DNA from: Bolinopsis microptera
Taxonomy: Eukaryota; Ctenophora; Tentaculata; Lobata; Bolinopsidae
Assembly (NCBI RefSeq): GCF_026151205.1
Contig: NC_087077.1
Span: forward strand, 17,532,475-17,592,474
Direction: 5' to 3'
DNA: 60,000 bases
Shown in pieces: positions 1-10,336 of the stretch. Position numbers and translations under genes: made by a program. Each line of letters begins with the position of its first letter. The stretch's first letter is position 1. The notes beneath the pieces are model-generated. The model ran no database searches and was not told the DNA's origin. It worked only from the letters and a program-made list of their open reading frames with translations.

Positions 1-118
1 TCATGCTACCCTGATCATTATGAGCTTCTGAAGTCCATACATAAATTCGGAAGGATGTGGATGTGATTGGTTCCATATACTAATATAAAGAACGTGAACA
101 TGAAGATTTAAAGGAGAA

Positions 119-290
119 TGCGCAAATTTGGTCCTCAGATTTAAAGTAAAATGCGCAATTTGTCGCGGAGAACTAAAATAATCACGATTTGTCGCGAGGA
201 TCTGAGAAAATTGTGATTTTTCGCTGCAAACGTCAAAAATCGCGATTTGTCGCGGAGAATGGGAAAGATCGCGATTCGCATGTGCCATGA
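119..290. repeat. Degenerate short tandem repeat, about 30-33 bp unit
   Basis: Five or so diverged units share a core like GCGATTTGTCGCGGA (seen near 151-166, 188-201, 240-256 and 270-280). An apparent minus-strand reading frame through it is a by-product of the repeat. Confidence 0.5.
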
Positions 291-360
291 TTTCCTTTCG
301 TCCTTGGCACTGAGTTGTTAAATAGCATTTTATTTTTCAGTAAACTGTATCCATTAGTTT

Positions 361-412
361 ATGATTATTTGGTAAAACAGGCAGCTTACCAAATACAGGC
401 AGCTTACCAAAC
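361..412. repeat. Short direct repeat GGCAGCTTACCAAA(T/C)ACA
   Basis: Two adjacent copies, about 19 bp apart, inside non-coding sequence upstream of the ABHD10-like exon. Confidence 0.4.
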
Positions 413-462
413 ACAGGAGCTTATGTTTTTTATTGTATTACTTGTATAACTTTAGACGGCCC

Positions 463-513
463 CAACTTTAATGTGGCTCTTGCTATGTGTTGGTTCAGCC
501 GAATTAATTATTA
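463..513 (+). mobile_element. Terminal-end fragment of a dispersed repeat
   Basis: About 50 bases ending in GGTTCAGCCGAATTAATTATT match, in reverse complement with few differences, the stretch at about 6288-6345, which is an insertion inside the large palindromic element. The two sites share no coding content, so a dispersed repeat or MITE end is the simplest reading. Confidence 0.5.
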
Positions 514-570
514 TGTAAGGATATAATTAAAAATTGGTTTAACTTTAAAAAATTTGTTTAACTATTTCAG

Positions 571-1358
571 TCCCTAACGTCTACCATGGACGGAAATCTG
601 GAGTAGAATACACGCTTATTGAACATAATCCACAGAAAAGGGGTGTGGTTTACATACCTGGGTTCACTACTGGGCAAGATTCAGATGAAAGCATCATTTT
701 GAAAAAGTACTTCCAGAATCTTGAAGACAGTAACTTTCTTTGTTATGACCCTCGTGGGATGGGAATGTCTGACTTAAAATTTTCGGATTGTAACTTCTCA
801 ACATGGATAGAAGACGCATGTAGGATGATTGATATGATGAATGAAATAACCAACACACCACCACTGGTGTTGAGTAAATCTTTGGGTGGTCACATGGCCA
901 CATGTATTGCTCAGAGGCAATCGTGTAAAATTCATTCCATGGTGTTGATTTGTCCTGGCATTAACTATGGACCTGTTTTTCACGAGTTTGTCAAATCTTT
1001 CATCTCCAAGAAAAAGCTGAGACAGCTAGAAAATGGAGAAGTTATTACAATAGATCTTGGGGGCCATGAAGGGTGGAAACCATTTCCTTATAGTCTGCAA
1101 CTTTATGAAGATAGTGTTGCCAACAGTATTGATACATCGATGGGCCCAATTGAAGGGAAGTTTCCCGTCAGAGTTATTCAAGGGATTGATGATAAAACAG
1201 TTCCGTTTAGTTATTCTCTATCTCTTGAAATCGATCAAATGTACAAAAGTGATGACTTGCAACTCACTTATATCAAAAATTGTGACCATCAAGTCATAGA
1301 CAATAAAGATGGGTTTGATATCATCAAGGACACAATAGAAACACTTCTTGAAAGTTAA
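571..1358 (+). CDS. ABHD10: ABHD10-like alpha/beta hydrolase, last exon
   Basis: This 261-residue reading segment is an alpha/beta-hydrolase domain. In animals ABHD10 is a mitochondrial serine hydrolase reported to act as a depalmitoylase (acyl-protein thioesterase) and as an acyl-glucuronide hydrolase. Visible marks: a first strand and oxyanion-type loop VVYIPGF near residue 26-31, YDPRGMGMSD near 58-66, the nucleophile elbow SKSLGG with its second Ser near residue 103, a C-terminal acid site QGIDDKTVP near 213, and the catalytic His in NCDHQV near 242. The family usually has G-x-S-x-G at the elbow; SKSLGG lacks the first Gly, and vertebrate ABHD10 has a similar GSSLGG. The exon opens after a TTTCAG acceptor at 569-570 and enters in phase 2, so one or more upstream exons (transit peptide, about 30-45 residues) lie to the left or outside the window. 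It ends at TAA 1356-1358. The closest family is inferred from overall similarity, not from a search. Confidence 0.8.
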
Positions 1359-1469
1359 TAGTTTTTGTCAGCTATAATATGTTCAATGTTCATTAATTGA
1401 GGGAAAATGTTTTAATCAAATCCTTTTACAGTAATAATATGTGCTTTTTGCATATAAATTGTGTTTAAT

Positions 1470-1527
1470 AGTTCAAGATAATAATATCGTGGTATCCATC
1501 CCACGATATTACTATCTTGAATTATTT
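1470..1527. repeat. Imperfect palindrome (hairpin) with about 21-bp arms
   Basis: TTCAAGATAATAATATCGTGG is followed after 7 bases by its near-perfect reverse complement. It lies just downstream of the ABHD10-like stop codon. Confidence 0.6.
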
Positions 1528-1752
1528 GTCGTCCTCTCTGGTCTTGATATTTTTTTGTTCAACATACTTCACCTTATCTAATCTTATGTATTTTTGAGGT
1601 TAGTGTTTACAGTAGATCTAGTACATCAAATTGAAGTAAATTTAACTTATCTGCCTTCAGCATTGTTTTGATATTGATTTCTTCAGTGTTATGAATCGAA
1701 AATTTGTGTAATTATTTGGTAATCATATTCATGATATTGTAAGTATACATTA

Positions 1753-2206
1753 CAGCACGGCTCCGGTGTGTCTATACACGTGGTATCCGAGTGACGTAGT
1801 CACGAGGTACTGTACGTGGTATGACCCGTGATAGTTCTTAGCCATTTAGAGGACTGATACACCCTGGTGTATCAGTATTTTTTTTTGAAAACTTCCTTGC
1901 ACTTTTTACTTCCTTCCACGCTTCAACCTGGACCTCGCCTGTCATTGATACTTATGAAAATACAGTACGTTTATAACGGAGGTCACATGAAGAACACCAA
2001 GCATCCATTGATATGTTAAGAAATCGCCACGTGATACCAAGATGTCCTGCACGCTACCTGTCAGATGGAAGGCCTCTCATTGGACAATGAAAACTTTTGA
2101 AGGTGTGAAAAATCAGTTTTTCGGTATTTTCGACCTCTTAATTAACTCCAAATTTCAAATTTTTGGTCGCAAACGGTAAGTATCACCGTGATCTTGAGCC
2201 GTGCTG
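1753..2206. mobile_element. Mariner/Tc1-type MITE
   Basis: The 454-bp segment begins CAGCACGGCTC and ends GAGCCGTGCTG, perfect 11-bp terminal inverted repeats, and is flanked by TA on both sides (1751-1752 and 2207-2208). TA duplication is the hallmark of the Tc1/mariner superfamily. No transposase frame is present, so it is non-autonomous. An internal palindrome (ACACCCTGGTGT) sits at 1859-1870. Confidence 0.75.
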
Positions 2207-2219
2207 TAAGTAAATTATA

Positions 2220-2264
2220 AAACTGCTGACAAAACTCGTGCCTTCGGCACTCGTTAGGTCAGCA
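2220..2264. repeat. Stem-loop CTGCTGAC...GTCAGCAG
   Basis: The arms CTGCTGAC and GTCAGCAG enclose a second inverted pair, ACTCGTGCC/GGCACTCGT-like, just 3' of the mariner MITE. It is probably a piece of another small element. Confidence 0.5.
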
Positions 2265-2642
2265 GTTCTATAACTAACCGTATACTATTACCATTTTTTC
2301 TTCACCCGTCAATCTGATGGTATCACTTTTTAAACCTTATTTTTTGTTTTAAACTTTTGGCTCCGATGAGGAGAGAAAGTTTTTGAGGAGAATTGCTCAG
2401 ACATGGGCACTGTGTAAATTATTTAGGTATATCTTATACATTATGCATTATACAATATCTTTCCGTTACAAGTTCTATCCATATTCTTATTCCTTGGCAC
2501 TTGCGTTCTGTGAAAATGGATAACATTGCAAAACAAATAACTATTCAGCTTTTATCCAAAGTATGACGAACATAATTTTCTTTAAATCTGTGGAACAAGG
2601 GAATTCAAATAATATCTTGTTTCTCATTATATTTGACATCAG

Positions 2643-4455
2643 GGGTGTACTACGGGTTTGCCTCTGTGTCGGGAGGACCTGTCTTCAAAGCAGTGACAAG
2701 TGTTGGATGGAACCCTCACTATGGTAACGAGGAGAAATCTATAGAAGTTCGCATACTGCATGAGTTTGATAAGGATTTCTATGGAGAGGAGTTGAGATTT
2801 CTGTTTCTAGGTTAGTTCGATATTACACTTTTACATTCGTTGCTAAATTGTAGCTCTCTTATCAGCAGTTTTGTGTGCGCGCTGAATTATCTCTCTGGCT
2901 TTGTAGATTTGTATACATTGTTTGTACATTTTCTGTACAACGTGTACGATGCCTTTGCCGCTACAGAATGAACACTTGGATATGCTAGATGATGCTATGG
3001 CTATGAATGGCCAGTTCCTTACGGAGTATGTGAATCAGATACACATGGCAACTAACAGTATTTTCAAGGAGATTAGAAGTAAAATCGGTGCCGAACACAA
3101 CGATGATGTGCAATTTGACAAACTGAACCAGAGAAGTGTGCCTAGAGAGAGGTTATCAGAATGGCTAGAGACAGTGTGCTGTTTGCTGAACGATTATTGT
3201 GGTCCATTGTTACAATCTGCCACAGAAACAGCTACCGACAACAGGGTGTTCAGGAAAGAAAAAATAGAAGATGCGAATAAGATCATAGAACTGCAAGAGA
3301 AGTTACTCTCTAAACAAGAAGAAGATATGACAAAAATCAGTGATCTGCAGGAGAAGTTAGCTTTGAAGAAGGATGACGAGATTGGAACTGTGAAAAGTGC
3401 AGCTCAGAAAGAGATTAACACCTTTTCGTCTCTGTTGAAAAACACGTGCAAAAACGCCTTTGCACCGAAGAAAATCCAAGCTGCAGTGAAAAGGGTTGCC
3501 CTAGAAGAAGATCGAAGTAAAAGTCTGATTATCTTTGGGATTCCAGAGACTGAGGAGAACCTGGATGCTAAGGTATCTGGTATTTTGTTGGACCATCTCA
3601 ACGAAAAACCAAAAATTTTGAGATGTAATAGAGTTGGAAAGGACACAAGTGAACGAGTCAGACCAGTTAAATTCACTTTGTCAAGCTCAGATCAAGCTCG
3701 TACCATCTTGAGCAAGACTAAGTTATTAAGACATGTAGACGGGTTTACTTCTGTTTACATAACTCCTGATAGATCAGCTGCAGACAGAATAGCCTACAAG
3801 AAAGTTGTCATCCAGCTACTCAATAAAAGGACAGCAGAGCCGGACAAAGTTCACGTAATCAGGAACTTTAGAGTCATTAGCTCGAAGAAGGAGCCTTGAG
3901 AGTTTTATATTTTCTATAAGTACAATATTATATGTTTTAATTCATTGATTAATTAATTGTTGCTAGGGCCCAATGTTATTGCGGGTGTGGTATTTACTGC
4001 ACACTACCGTGTTTTGGTTACCCCTCTCTCAATACATAATTTGGGTTTCGATATTCTGGGATAGTGAAAATTAGGGCTATATCGGTTTTTTCCTTTTATA
4101 ACTGGGTTTATTTAGAAGCATTCAATTCTGTATAATTATGTATTGTTTGAAATGTTTAAGATAATTTCACATTTTTGGGCTAAGATCGATTGATCATGAT
4201 AAATAACTTAATAGATATAACTTATTTTAGATAAATTATTCAAATTTAGTGTTTTCTATCAGATAATAATTCGATGAAATTGTAATAACGACTATTGTCA
4301 TCAAGTATAATCCTTTATGTTCAGGTTTTATAAGGGACGAGTGCAAGTTTGAATCACTAGAAGCATTAAAAGAACGAATTAACCAGGACATCAAAGAGGG
4401 TAGCGACAAACTCGATGAACTTTCGGACTTTAAAACTGACGAATTATTTAGATAG
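2643..4455 (+). CDS. RFK: Riboflavin kinase, last two exons (partial)
   Basis: Riboflavin kinase phosphorylates riboflavin to FMN with ATP. Two exons join in frame: 2643-2810 (enters at phase 1, donor CTAG|GTTAGT) and 4325-4455 (acceptor TTCAG, stop TAG 4453-4455). The first encodes GVYYGFASV, then VGWNPHYGN and a SIEVRILHEF segment carrying the conserved catalytic-region Glu, then DFYGEEL. The second encodes the C-terminal helical tail with FESLEALKERINQDI. This matches the C-terminal two thirds of the usual 150-160 residue enzyme. The N-terminal part with the nucleotide-binding PTAN motif is not found between the ABHD10-like stop and this exon, so it lies left of the window, with ABHD10 nested in an RFK intron, or it is missing. 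The intron holds an ORF1-like gene. Confidence 0.85.
2949..3899 (+). CDS. Non-LTR retrotransposon ORF1-like protein
   Basis: An uninterrupted 316-codon frame starting at ATG 2949 and ending TGA 3897-3899 lies inside the RFK intron on the same strand. Residues about 110-160 are heptad-like and charged (ELQEKLLSKQEEDM, DLQEKLALKKDDE), consistent with a coiled coil. The C-terminal half has the pattern seen in LINE ORF1-type RNA-binding domains of invertebrates: SLIIFGIPETEE, a LRCNRVGK stretch, RPVKFTLSS, then VYITPDRSAADR near the end. This would bind element RNA in a ribonucleoprotein. No ORF2 (endonuclease/reverse transcriptase) follows, so this is either a 3'-truncated copy or a stand-alone, possibly retained gene. 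Its intactness within an intron is unusual for a dead insertion. The family call rests on motif pattern only. Confidence 0.65.
   Translation: MPLPLQNEHLDMLDDAMAMNGQFLTEYVNQIHMATNSIFKEIRSKIGAEHNDDVQFDKLNQRSVPRERLSEWLETVCCLLNDYCGPLLQSATETATDNRVFRKEKIEDANKIIELQEKLLSKQEEDMTKISDLQEKLALKKDDEIGTVKSAAQKEINTFSSLLKNTCKNAFAPKKIQAAVKRVALEEDRSKSLIIFGIPETEENLDAKVSGILLDHLNEKPKILRCNRVGKDTSERVRPVKFTLSSSDQARTILSKTKLLRHVDGFTSVYITPDRSAADRIAYKKVVIQLLNKRTAEPDKVHVIRNFRVISSKKEP
3900..4324. other. Intronic AT-rich sequence, no feature seen
   Basis: The remainder of the RFK last intron after the ORF1-like gene. No reverse-transcriptase or poly-A tail could be recognised. Confidence 0.4.
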
Positions 4456-5228
4456 AGTTATTCTTTGTTTTGTTTGGTGCAGTGTTTTTTTGCCATGAGA
4501 AAATCAGTAAGTATAATTTATGGTTATATCAATATCATGTAAACTATTTTTATACAATATAATTTTTATACATTTTTTTGGTTATTGGGTAGGATATGAT
4601 TTTTATGAACTGCCTCAAATGTACCACCTACTAACTACTAAGTCGATAGTTTATTGAGGCATGTTATTGATGAACCTGTTTTGAAAAAGGTTCTAAATTT
4701 TATCAGAAGAGCAAGGAGATACATATTACATATTGATCTAGTTAAAGTTATATAGAGTACTCATTTTTAAATTATTCGACCCTCAAGCTCATGCTACACA
4801 ATTTTATTATCATTTGATTATGTTGACTTTAAATAATTAGTCATATTTTTATATAGTTAAACATTATATCTAACGTAACTTAATTTTGCCCTAATAGGGA
4901 TTTTTATTAAATATAAAGAAGTGGTCGAACTTAATATCGTCCTTTATTAGCTCTATAATTTTTGTTTAAAGTTTAAAGTAGAATAATAATATTAATTTAA
5001 TACAACTGTGTAACAATCATTTTAAGTATGTTGTGCTACTAAAGTACTAATGATCAACGTGACCGATTGTAAAAGTATTTGATATGCTGTGTTACGATAA
5101 TTATAATTCTATCGTGATCCAAATTTCATATTTCATTTCGCAACTGTGCTGACTTGGCCAACCTACCAGCATGCCAATTATTTTCTCAAGTAATAATTAA
5201 TAGTCGGATCCCAACCGTTCTAAAAGGC
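4456..5228. other. AT-rich intergenic stretch
   Basis: The 3' region of RFK up to the left end of the palindromic element. I see no coding frame or clear repeat. Confidence 0.4.
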
Positions 5229-8200
5229 TATCTCGTTAGCTTTTCGTGTTAAAAGCGATTTCTCAACGGTTATCACCTCTCTAGATGATTCTTAAAACAT
5301 TTGGACTTCATTGCATTTTTGAAATAAATGCAATGAGGGCGTTTTCGGCCACACCCCTTTTCAGGGTCTCGCGGTCAATCGAATTTTTGTATTTCAGCCC
5401 AGGAAGGTTTTAAAGACTATTCCGATACACCAAAATGTGCCTAATAGCCACATTTATATACAACTTATGAAGCAAAATATACCTTAAAATTCTTCGTTTC
5501 GGAAATATGGCCGAAAAACGGTTTTTTGGCTTGAAGCAGTTCATATTTTCCGTGATTTTTGGCATTTTCGCCTAGGAAGGTCGCAGAGACTATTCTGATA
5601 CACTAAAATGTACATAATGGCCACATTTATATACAACTTATGAAGCAACATATACCCTAAAAGGCTTACTTTCGGAAATGTGGCTGAAAAACGAATTTTT
5701 GCCGAGCGAACAAGACAGTATTCACAAATGGGCTATTGGACTGTTAACTAAAAAGGTCTTAAAGAAGATTCATGAGGAACATAGCATTTGTCACAAGATG
5801 TAAGATGACTCACTTTGTGTCCAGAAACACCTACAAAAATTGGAGAATGATCTACTTTATTGGGCATCTCTCTTAATGCTTTAATGGGCCAGGACAGCAG
5901 CATATTTGTGTCTTACGAAAGGGCAATTTTTCAAAATTACGGTTTCTTAAGGTCAAAGGATCGGCTGCTAACAGCAAATTGTTCGCAATTGCCGACTCAT
6001 GTACATCATATACTCAAAAACGCTCACTTTAGGAGTCATTAGTAAATAACTACTACATGATTTGTGACAACCCCAACAATTTTTCCTTGGCACCAATTTA
6101 AATAAAATGTGTTTTTTTATTTTATTTGAAAATTCAATTAATCATTATATATATAAATCAAGCGTTACATTTCAGCCATGCAAAATTACAATGACATATT
6201 TTGATATACAAATTGATGAATGGTACTGCAATATAAGTTGCTTAATGTTTGGCCGGATGACAACTAGCGAGAAAAATAAACTTGATTAAAAATAATAATT
6301 AATTCGGCTGAACCAACACATAGCTAGAGCCACATTAACGTTGTTGACCAAAATTCAATTTCAAACTTTTTATTTATATTCATGCCATGAAACCATGATA
6401 TATGTACCAAGAATACCGCACCTACAATAAATCGGCACTGGATCCGGGCCAGATTGTTGCTTGACAGCTGACCAGTACCCCACTTTAAGTGCCTCGACCA
6501 ATATTGATCTGTAATCCCTGGATTGAGATCTGTTGGCCGCAGTTTAATTTAGTTGATTTCCTATAATACCGCAGTGGTTTGGTTCTCACTTCAGAATGAC
6601 CCCATATTCTTTTTTTTGTCGCATAGATTTTCCCATTGTATGATAATGCGTGTCATTCCCTCGTTTTTTAATCAAGTGGTGACTGGCTAGTTCTTCTGTT
6701 ATTACAGCTGCCTCGAGATCTTATCTGGGGCATGGGCACTAACTAAGAACATTAGAACTGTAATTCTAGAACCTCATATTAAGGTTACTTGGCAGAATAG
6801 CATTAGCAGGGTTCGAGATTTGACTGAGGGCATTCAGGTAACATACCAGGTTCATATCACCAGTTGAGGTGGATCTTAATTTCGGCATGCAATGCCTTAT
6901 AAGTTATAAGCTTATAGTAGGATCACGGGGTTTATATAATAGAAGGTCTCGAGATGCTGATTTAGCTATTTAGGTTTCACATGTGAAATTTTTCCAGCTT
7001 TGGGTAAAGTGCTAAAGTGGATTTTAGAGCGGGGAGGGGGTCTAAATGACCAAAATCTGAACGATCTCTTACTTACGGGGCACTAGTACTACGGGACAAG
7101 GGACGGATATCGGGCCTAGTAGCTGTTTTCTAATGAGAGGCTGGGGTATGGACCTAGATGGTCAACGTGAGGATAGCATGAGGATTTAGGATGCTCTGCC
7201 TGCCTTTCGTGGGGTCTTGTAACCCCGAAAGCAGCTATATTTTATCTAAATTAACCTTGGTTAAATCCCGTGCTGTTTCGAATATACCATTAGATTTATA
7301 GGTCCAATATCAAGCAAAAAAGTCTGATCTCCGGTACTGATGTTACACTTACATGATCTCCGACGCAATGATCTCAAAAGTCCGATCTTAAAGTTGGATC
7401 TCAGAGCCAAAAAGAGGAACCTACGCCTTGGTTCCTCTCTTTGAGAGTCAAACAGGAAATTCGGTGTTATCAACTCAAACTCGGATTCGTAGCACAATTG
7501 AAAAACCAAAGAATAAAAATCTGAATGAATTTCCCGAAATCCTAAAATTAATATCAGGTTGTATTCGATTCAGTGGCCCAAACTCCAGTTTGGGCTTACG
7601 AGACTTAAGTTCAAGTCGAGGAACACTTTGATTAAGCATGATCCTTGTCTAGTTGGAGTTTTCGCACATCATGCATCTACTAATCACTCCTAAAATGAGA
7701 GTTTTAGAGTCGAATCTCGAACCCTGCCATTCAGTCAAGTAATCTTAATCTGAAGTTCTAGAATTACAGTTCTAGTGTTCTAGTACTATTGCATTAGTGC
7801 CCTAGATAAGATCTCGAGGCAGCTGTAATAACAAAAGAGCTAGCTAGTAACCACTTGATTAAAAAACGAGGGAATGACACACATTATCATACGATGGGAA
7901 AATCTATGCGAACCAAACCACTGCGGTATTACTATTTAAATGGTAAATGAGCTAAATTAAACTGCAGCCAACAGATCTCAATCCAGGGATTACAGACCAA
8001 TATTGGTCGAGGCAGTGAAGTCAATTATAATTATAAAGTGGGGTACTGGTCAGCGGTCAAGCAACAATATGGTTTTATGGAATGAATAAATTAAAAGTTG
8101 AATTTTGGTCATTACATTTTGGCTAAATTGGTGCCAATGAAAAATTTTTGGAGTTTTCACAAATCATGCAGTATAGTTAAACTTTTTTACTAATCACTCC

Positions 8201-9012
8201 TAAAGTGAACGTTTTTGAGTATATGATGTGCATGAGTCGGCAATTGCAAACAATTTGCTGTTAGCAACTGACCCTTTGACCTTTACTTTGACCTCTACTA
8301 AAGAAACCGTAATTTTGAAAAATTGCCCTTTCGTAAGACACAAATATGCTGCTGTCCTGGCCCATTAAGAGAGATGCCCAATAAAGTAGATTATTCTACA
8401 ATTTTTGTGAGTGTTTCTGGACACAAAGTGAGTCATCTTACATCTTGTGACAAATGCTATGTTCCTCATGAATCTTCTTTAAGACCTTTTTAGTTAACAG
8501 TCCAATAGCCCATTTGTGAATACTGTCTTGTTCGCTCGGCAAAAATTCGTTTTTCAGCCACATTTCCGAAAGAAAGCCTTTTAGGGTATATGTTGCTTCA
8601 TAAGTTGTATATAAATGTGGCCATTATGTACATTTTAGTATATCAGAATAGTCTCTACGACCTTCCTAGGCGGAAATGCCAAAAATCACGGAAATTATGA
8701 ACTGCGTCAAGCCAAAAACCGTTTTTTCGGCCATAATTCCGAAACGAAGCATTTTAAGGTATATGTTGCTTCATAAGTTGTATATAAATGTGGCTATTAG
8801 GCACATTGTGGTGTATCAGAATAGTCTTTTAGACCTTCCTGAGCTGATATACAAAAATTCGAGTGACCGCAAAACCCTGAAAAAGGGTGTGGCCGAAAAC
8901 GCCCTCATTGCATTTATTTCAAAAATGCAATGAAGTCCAAATGTTTTAAGAATCATCTAGAGAGGTGATAACCGTTGAGAAATCGCTTTTAACACGAAAA
9001 GCTAACGAGATT
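5229..9012. mobile_element. Large palindromic (foldback) element, 3.8 kb
   Basis: The left end ATCTCGTTAGCTTTTCG is mirrored at the right end by CGAAAAGCTAACGAGAT. From there the two arms are reverse complements for about 1.3 kb on the right (about 7705-9012) and 1.6 kb on the left (about 5229-6830). The left arm is longer mainly because of a roughly 240-bp insertion at 6106-6345. The central spacer (about 6830-7705) is unique and shows no transposase frame. Each arm contains two tandem diverged copies of a unit of about 175 bp (left: about 5397-5530 and 5570-5705) that share TATACAACTTATGAAGCA. No clear target duplication is visible at the ends. Arms differ by scattered substitutions and small indels, so the inverted pair is old or was not recently homogenised. 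It could be a non-autonomous long-TIR DNA transposon. Confidence 0.8.
6106..6345 (-). mobile_element. Insertion in the left arm of the palindromic element
   Basis: This stretch has no counterpart in the right arm, where the two flanks are contiguous near 8110-8135. Its end ATTAATTCGGCTGAACCAAC recurs in reverse complement near 463-513. It inserted after the arms formed. Confidence 0.6.
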
Positions 9013-9196
9013 CCGTTTCGTCCCTGACTATAAGCATTGCAGTTTGATTCGATAAAAAGGCATATTTGTGCCAAGTTGAATGATGTTGAACTTTCAATCA
9101 AGTAGTTTTAAGTTTTGTACCAAGATTAGGAGCAACTCTACAATTCCATATTATTATAACTTTATTCACATAATTTGATCATTGTTTCGAACAGGT

Positions 9197-10336
9197 ATGG
9201 ACAAGGATATTGAAACAGAATATGATGCTATGGAGACTTTATGTGTTCTTCACTGGATGAACTTGTCAGATTTAGAGGTGGAGAAAGCAGAAGCACACTC
9301 CCAAATGCTGAATGCTCATTTTAAGTCCGCGCCGTTAGAGAAACTTCCTAATTACCTTAAAAAACGTTTCGAGCTTCATGAAATACTCATGAGTGTAGTG
9401 AAGGCTTCTGATGAAGAAATTGTCGAAGAAAACTTTCGAATAGGGGTTTTTGAAGAATTGTCTGAAATATTCGAAGAACTTGAAGGTCCGGAGAGAGCTG
9501 ATGTAGAAGATTTGAAGCAGTCAGAAAGGTTGTTTGTTAGATATGGCTTATTTAGACGTTTCCAACTTGGTCACAAAATAGACCCTGCTGCCGAGGAAAC
9601 GATTTTGTCGTTGGCTGATAAAGAGTACAGTAAGTACTTTGAATTGTTGCAGAAGGTCTTGGAATTATGTGATTTGGCTAGAGAAAAATACGCGGTAGTC
9701 GTGGAAGAACCGTCAAATAAAGAAGAATTTGCTAAAATCTTCGATATTCTTGGCCAGGGTAGCTTCAAAAAGTTCAATAATGACATCTTCAACAACTTTG
9801 TTCGAGTGTTTTGTGGCGGTTTGTATTATTTTCATGGGATACTGGGCAGACCAAAACACTTTCAAGAATCAGGTGTCCTGAATGACGATTTTTTGCAAAA
9901 AAATAACGATACATTTATGAGCAGCTGTCAAAGTGTCAACGATAGTGTAGAAATTACAGATACAGAAAATGTTAGTCCCAAAAAACGTGCTGCTAAGACT
10001 CCAATAAAGTCAATGAAAAAGAGGACCACACTCAGAGATATGATAAGATCTAGATCTCCACCCAAAGAGTCAGAGATGATGAAACCAGAAGGGATACTGT
10101 GGGAGGACAGTGCTAGCGACATGCTCTCAGTGTCTGGATCCAGTACTAAACGTGTAAAGTGGACTGCTCAAGAATCAAAAGATTTAGTAGAAGGGGTCAA
10201 GAAGTATGGACGGGGAGAATGGGCCTTGATAAAGGCTGATGGACGGTTGAAACTTGGCCACAAATCAAATGTTCAATTGAAGGATCGATGGAGAAATTTA
10301 ACCAAGAACGATCCAGCATTAAGAACATTGAGATGA
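9197..10336 (+). CDS. TRF-like telomere repeat-binding protein (TRFH plus telobox Myb)
   Basis: A single exon encodes about 379 residues from ATG 9197 (an acceptor-like AACAG just before it suggests a 5' UTR intron) to TGA 10334-10336. The C-terminus, residues about 318-370, is a single Myb/SANT repeat: VKWTAQESKDLVEGVKKYG, GEWALIKADG, then VQLKDRWRNLTK. The last block matches the telobox (VDLKDKWRN-type) that in TRF1/TRF2 and relatives reads TTAGGG DNA. The N-terminal about 200 residues are helix-rich (YDAMETLCVLHWMNLSD, then FAKIFDILGQ and NNDIFNNFVRVF), resembling in order and size a TRFH dimerisation domain. A linker with KKR and RSRSPPK stretches joins them. It would act in the nucleus in shelterin-type telomere protection. 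The Myb call is strong; the TRFH call is by layout and faint similarity. It could be called TERF1/2-like, but orthology was not tested. Confidence 0.8.
   Translation: MDKDIETEYDAMETLCVLHWMNLSDLEVEKAEAHSQMLNAHFKSAPLEKLPNYLKKRFELHEILMSVVKASDEEIVEENFRIGVFEELSEIFEELEGPERADVEDLKQSERLFVRYGLFRRFQLGHKIDPAAEETILSLADKEYSKYFELLQKVLELCDLAREKYAVVVEEPSNKEEFAKIFDILGQGSFKKFNNDIFNNFVRVFCGGLYYFHGILGRPKHFQESGVLNDDFLQKNNDTFMSSCQSVNDSVEITDTENVSPKKRAAKTPIKSMKKRTTLRDMIRSRSPPKESEMMKPEGILWEDSASDMLSVSGSSTKRVKWTAQESKDLVEGVKKYGRGEWALIKADGRLKLGHKSNVQLKDRWRNLTKNDPALRTLR

Noticed and set aside
1-288. 95-codon minus-strand frame
   Set aside because: It follows a degenerate 30-33-bp repeat and has no recognisable protein features.
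6810-6830. tRNA B-box-like GGTTCGAGATT in both arms of the palindrome
   Set aside because: No A box at the right distance and no cloverleaf could be drawn; the match is short.
5229-9012. Idea that the palindrome is an assembly artefact (collapsed inverted copy)
   Set aside because: The arms differ by many substitutions and by a private insertion, so they are two real, diverged sequences; read-level support was still not checked.
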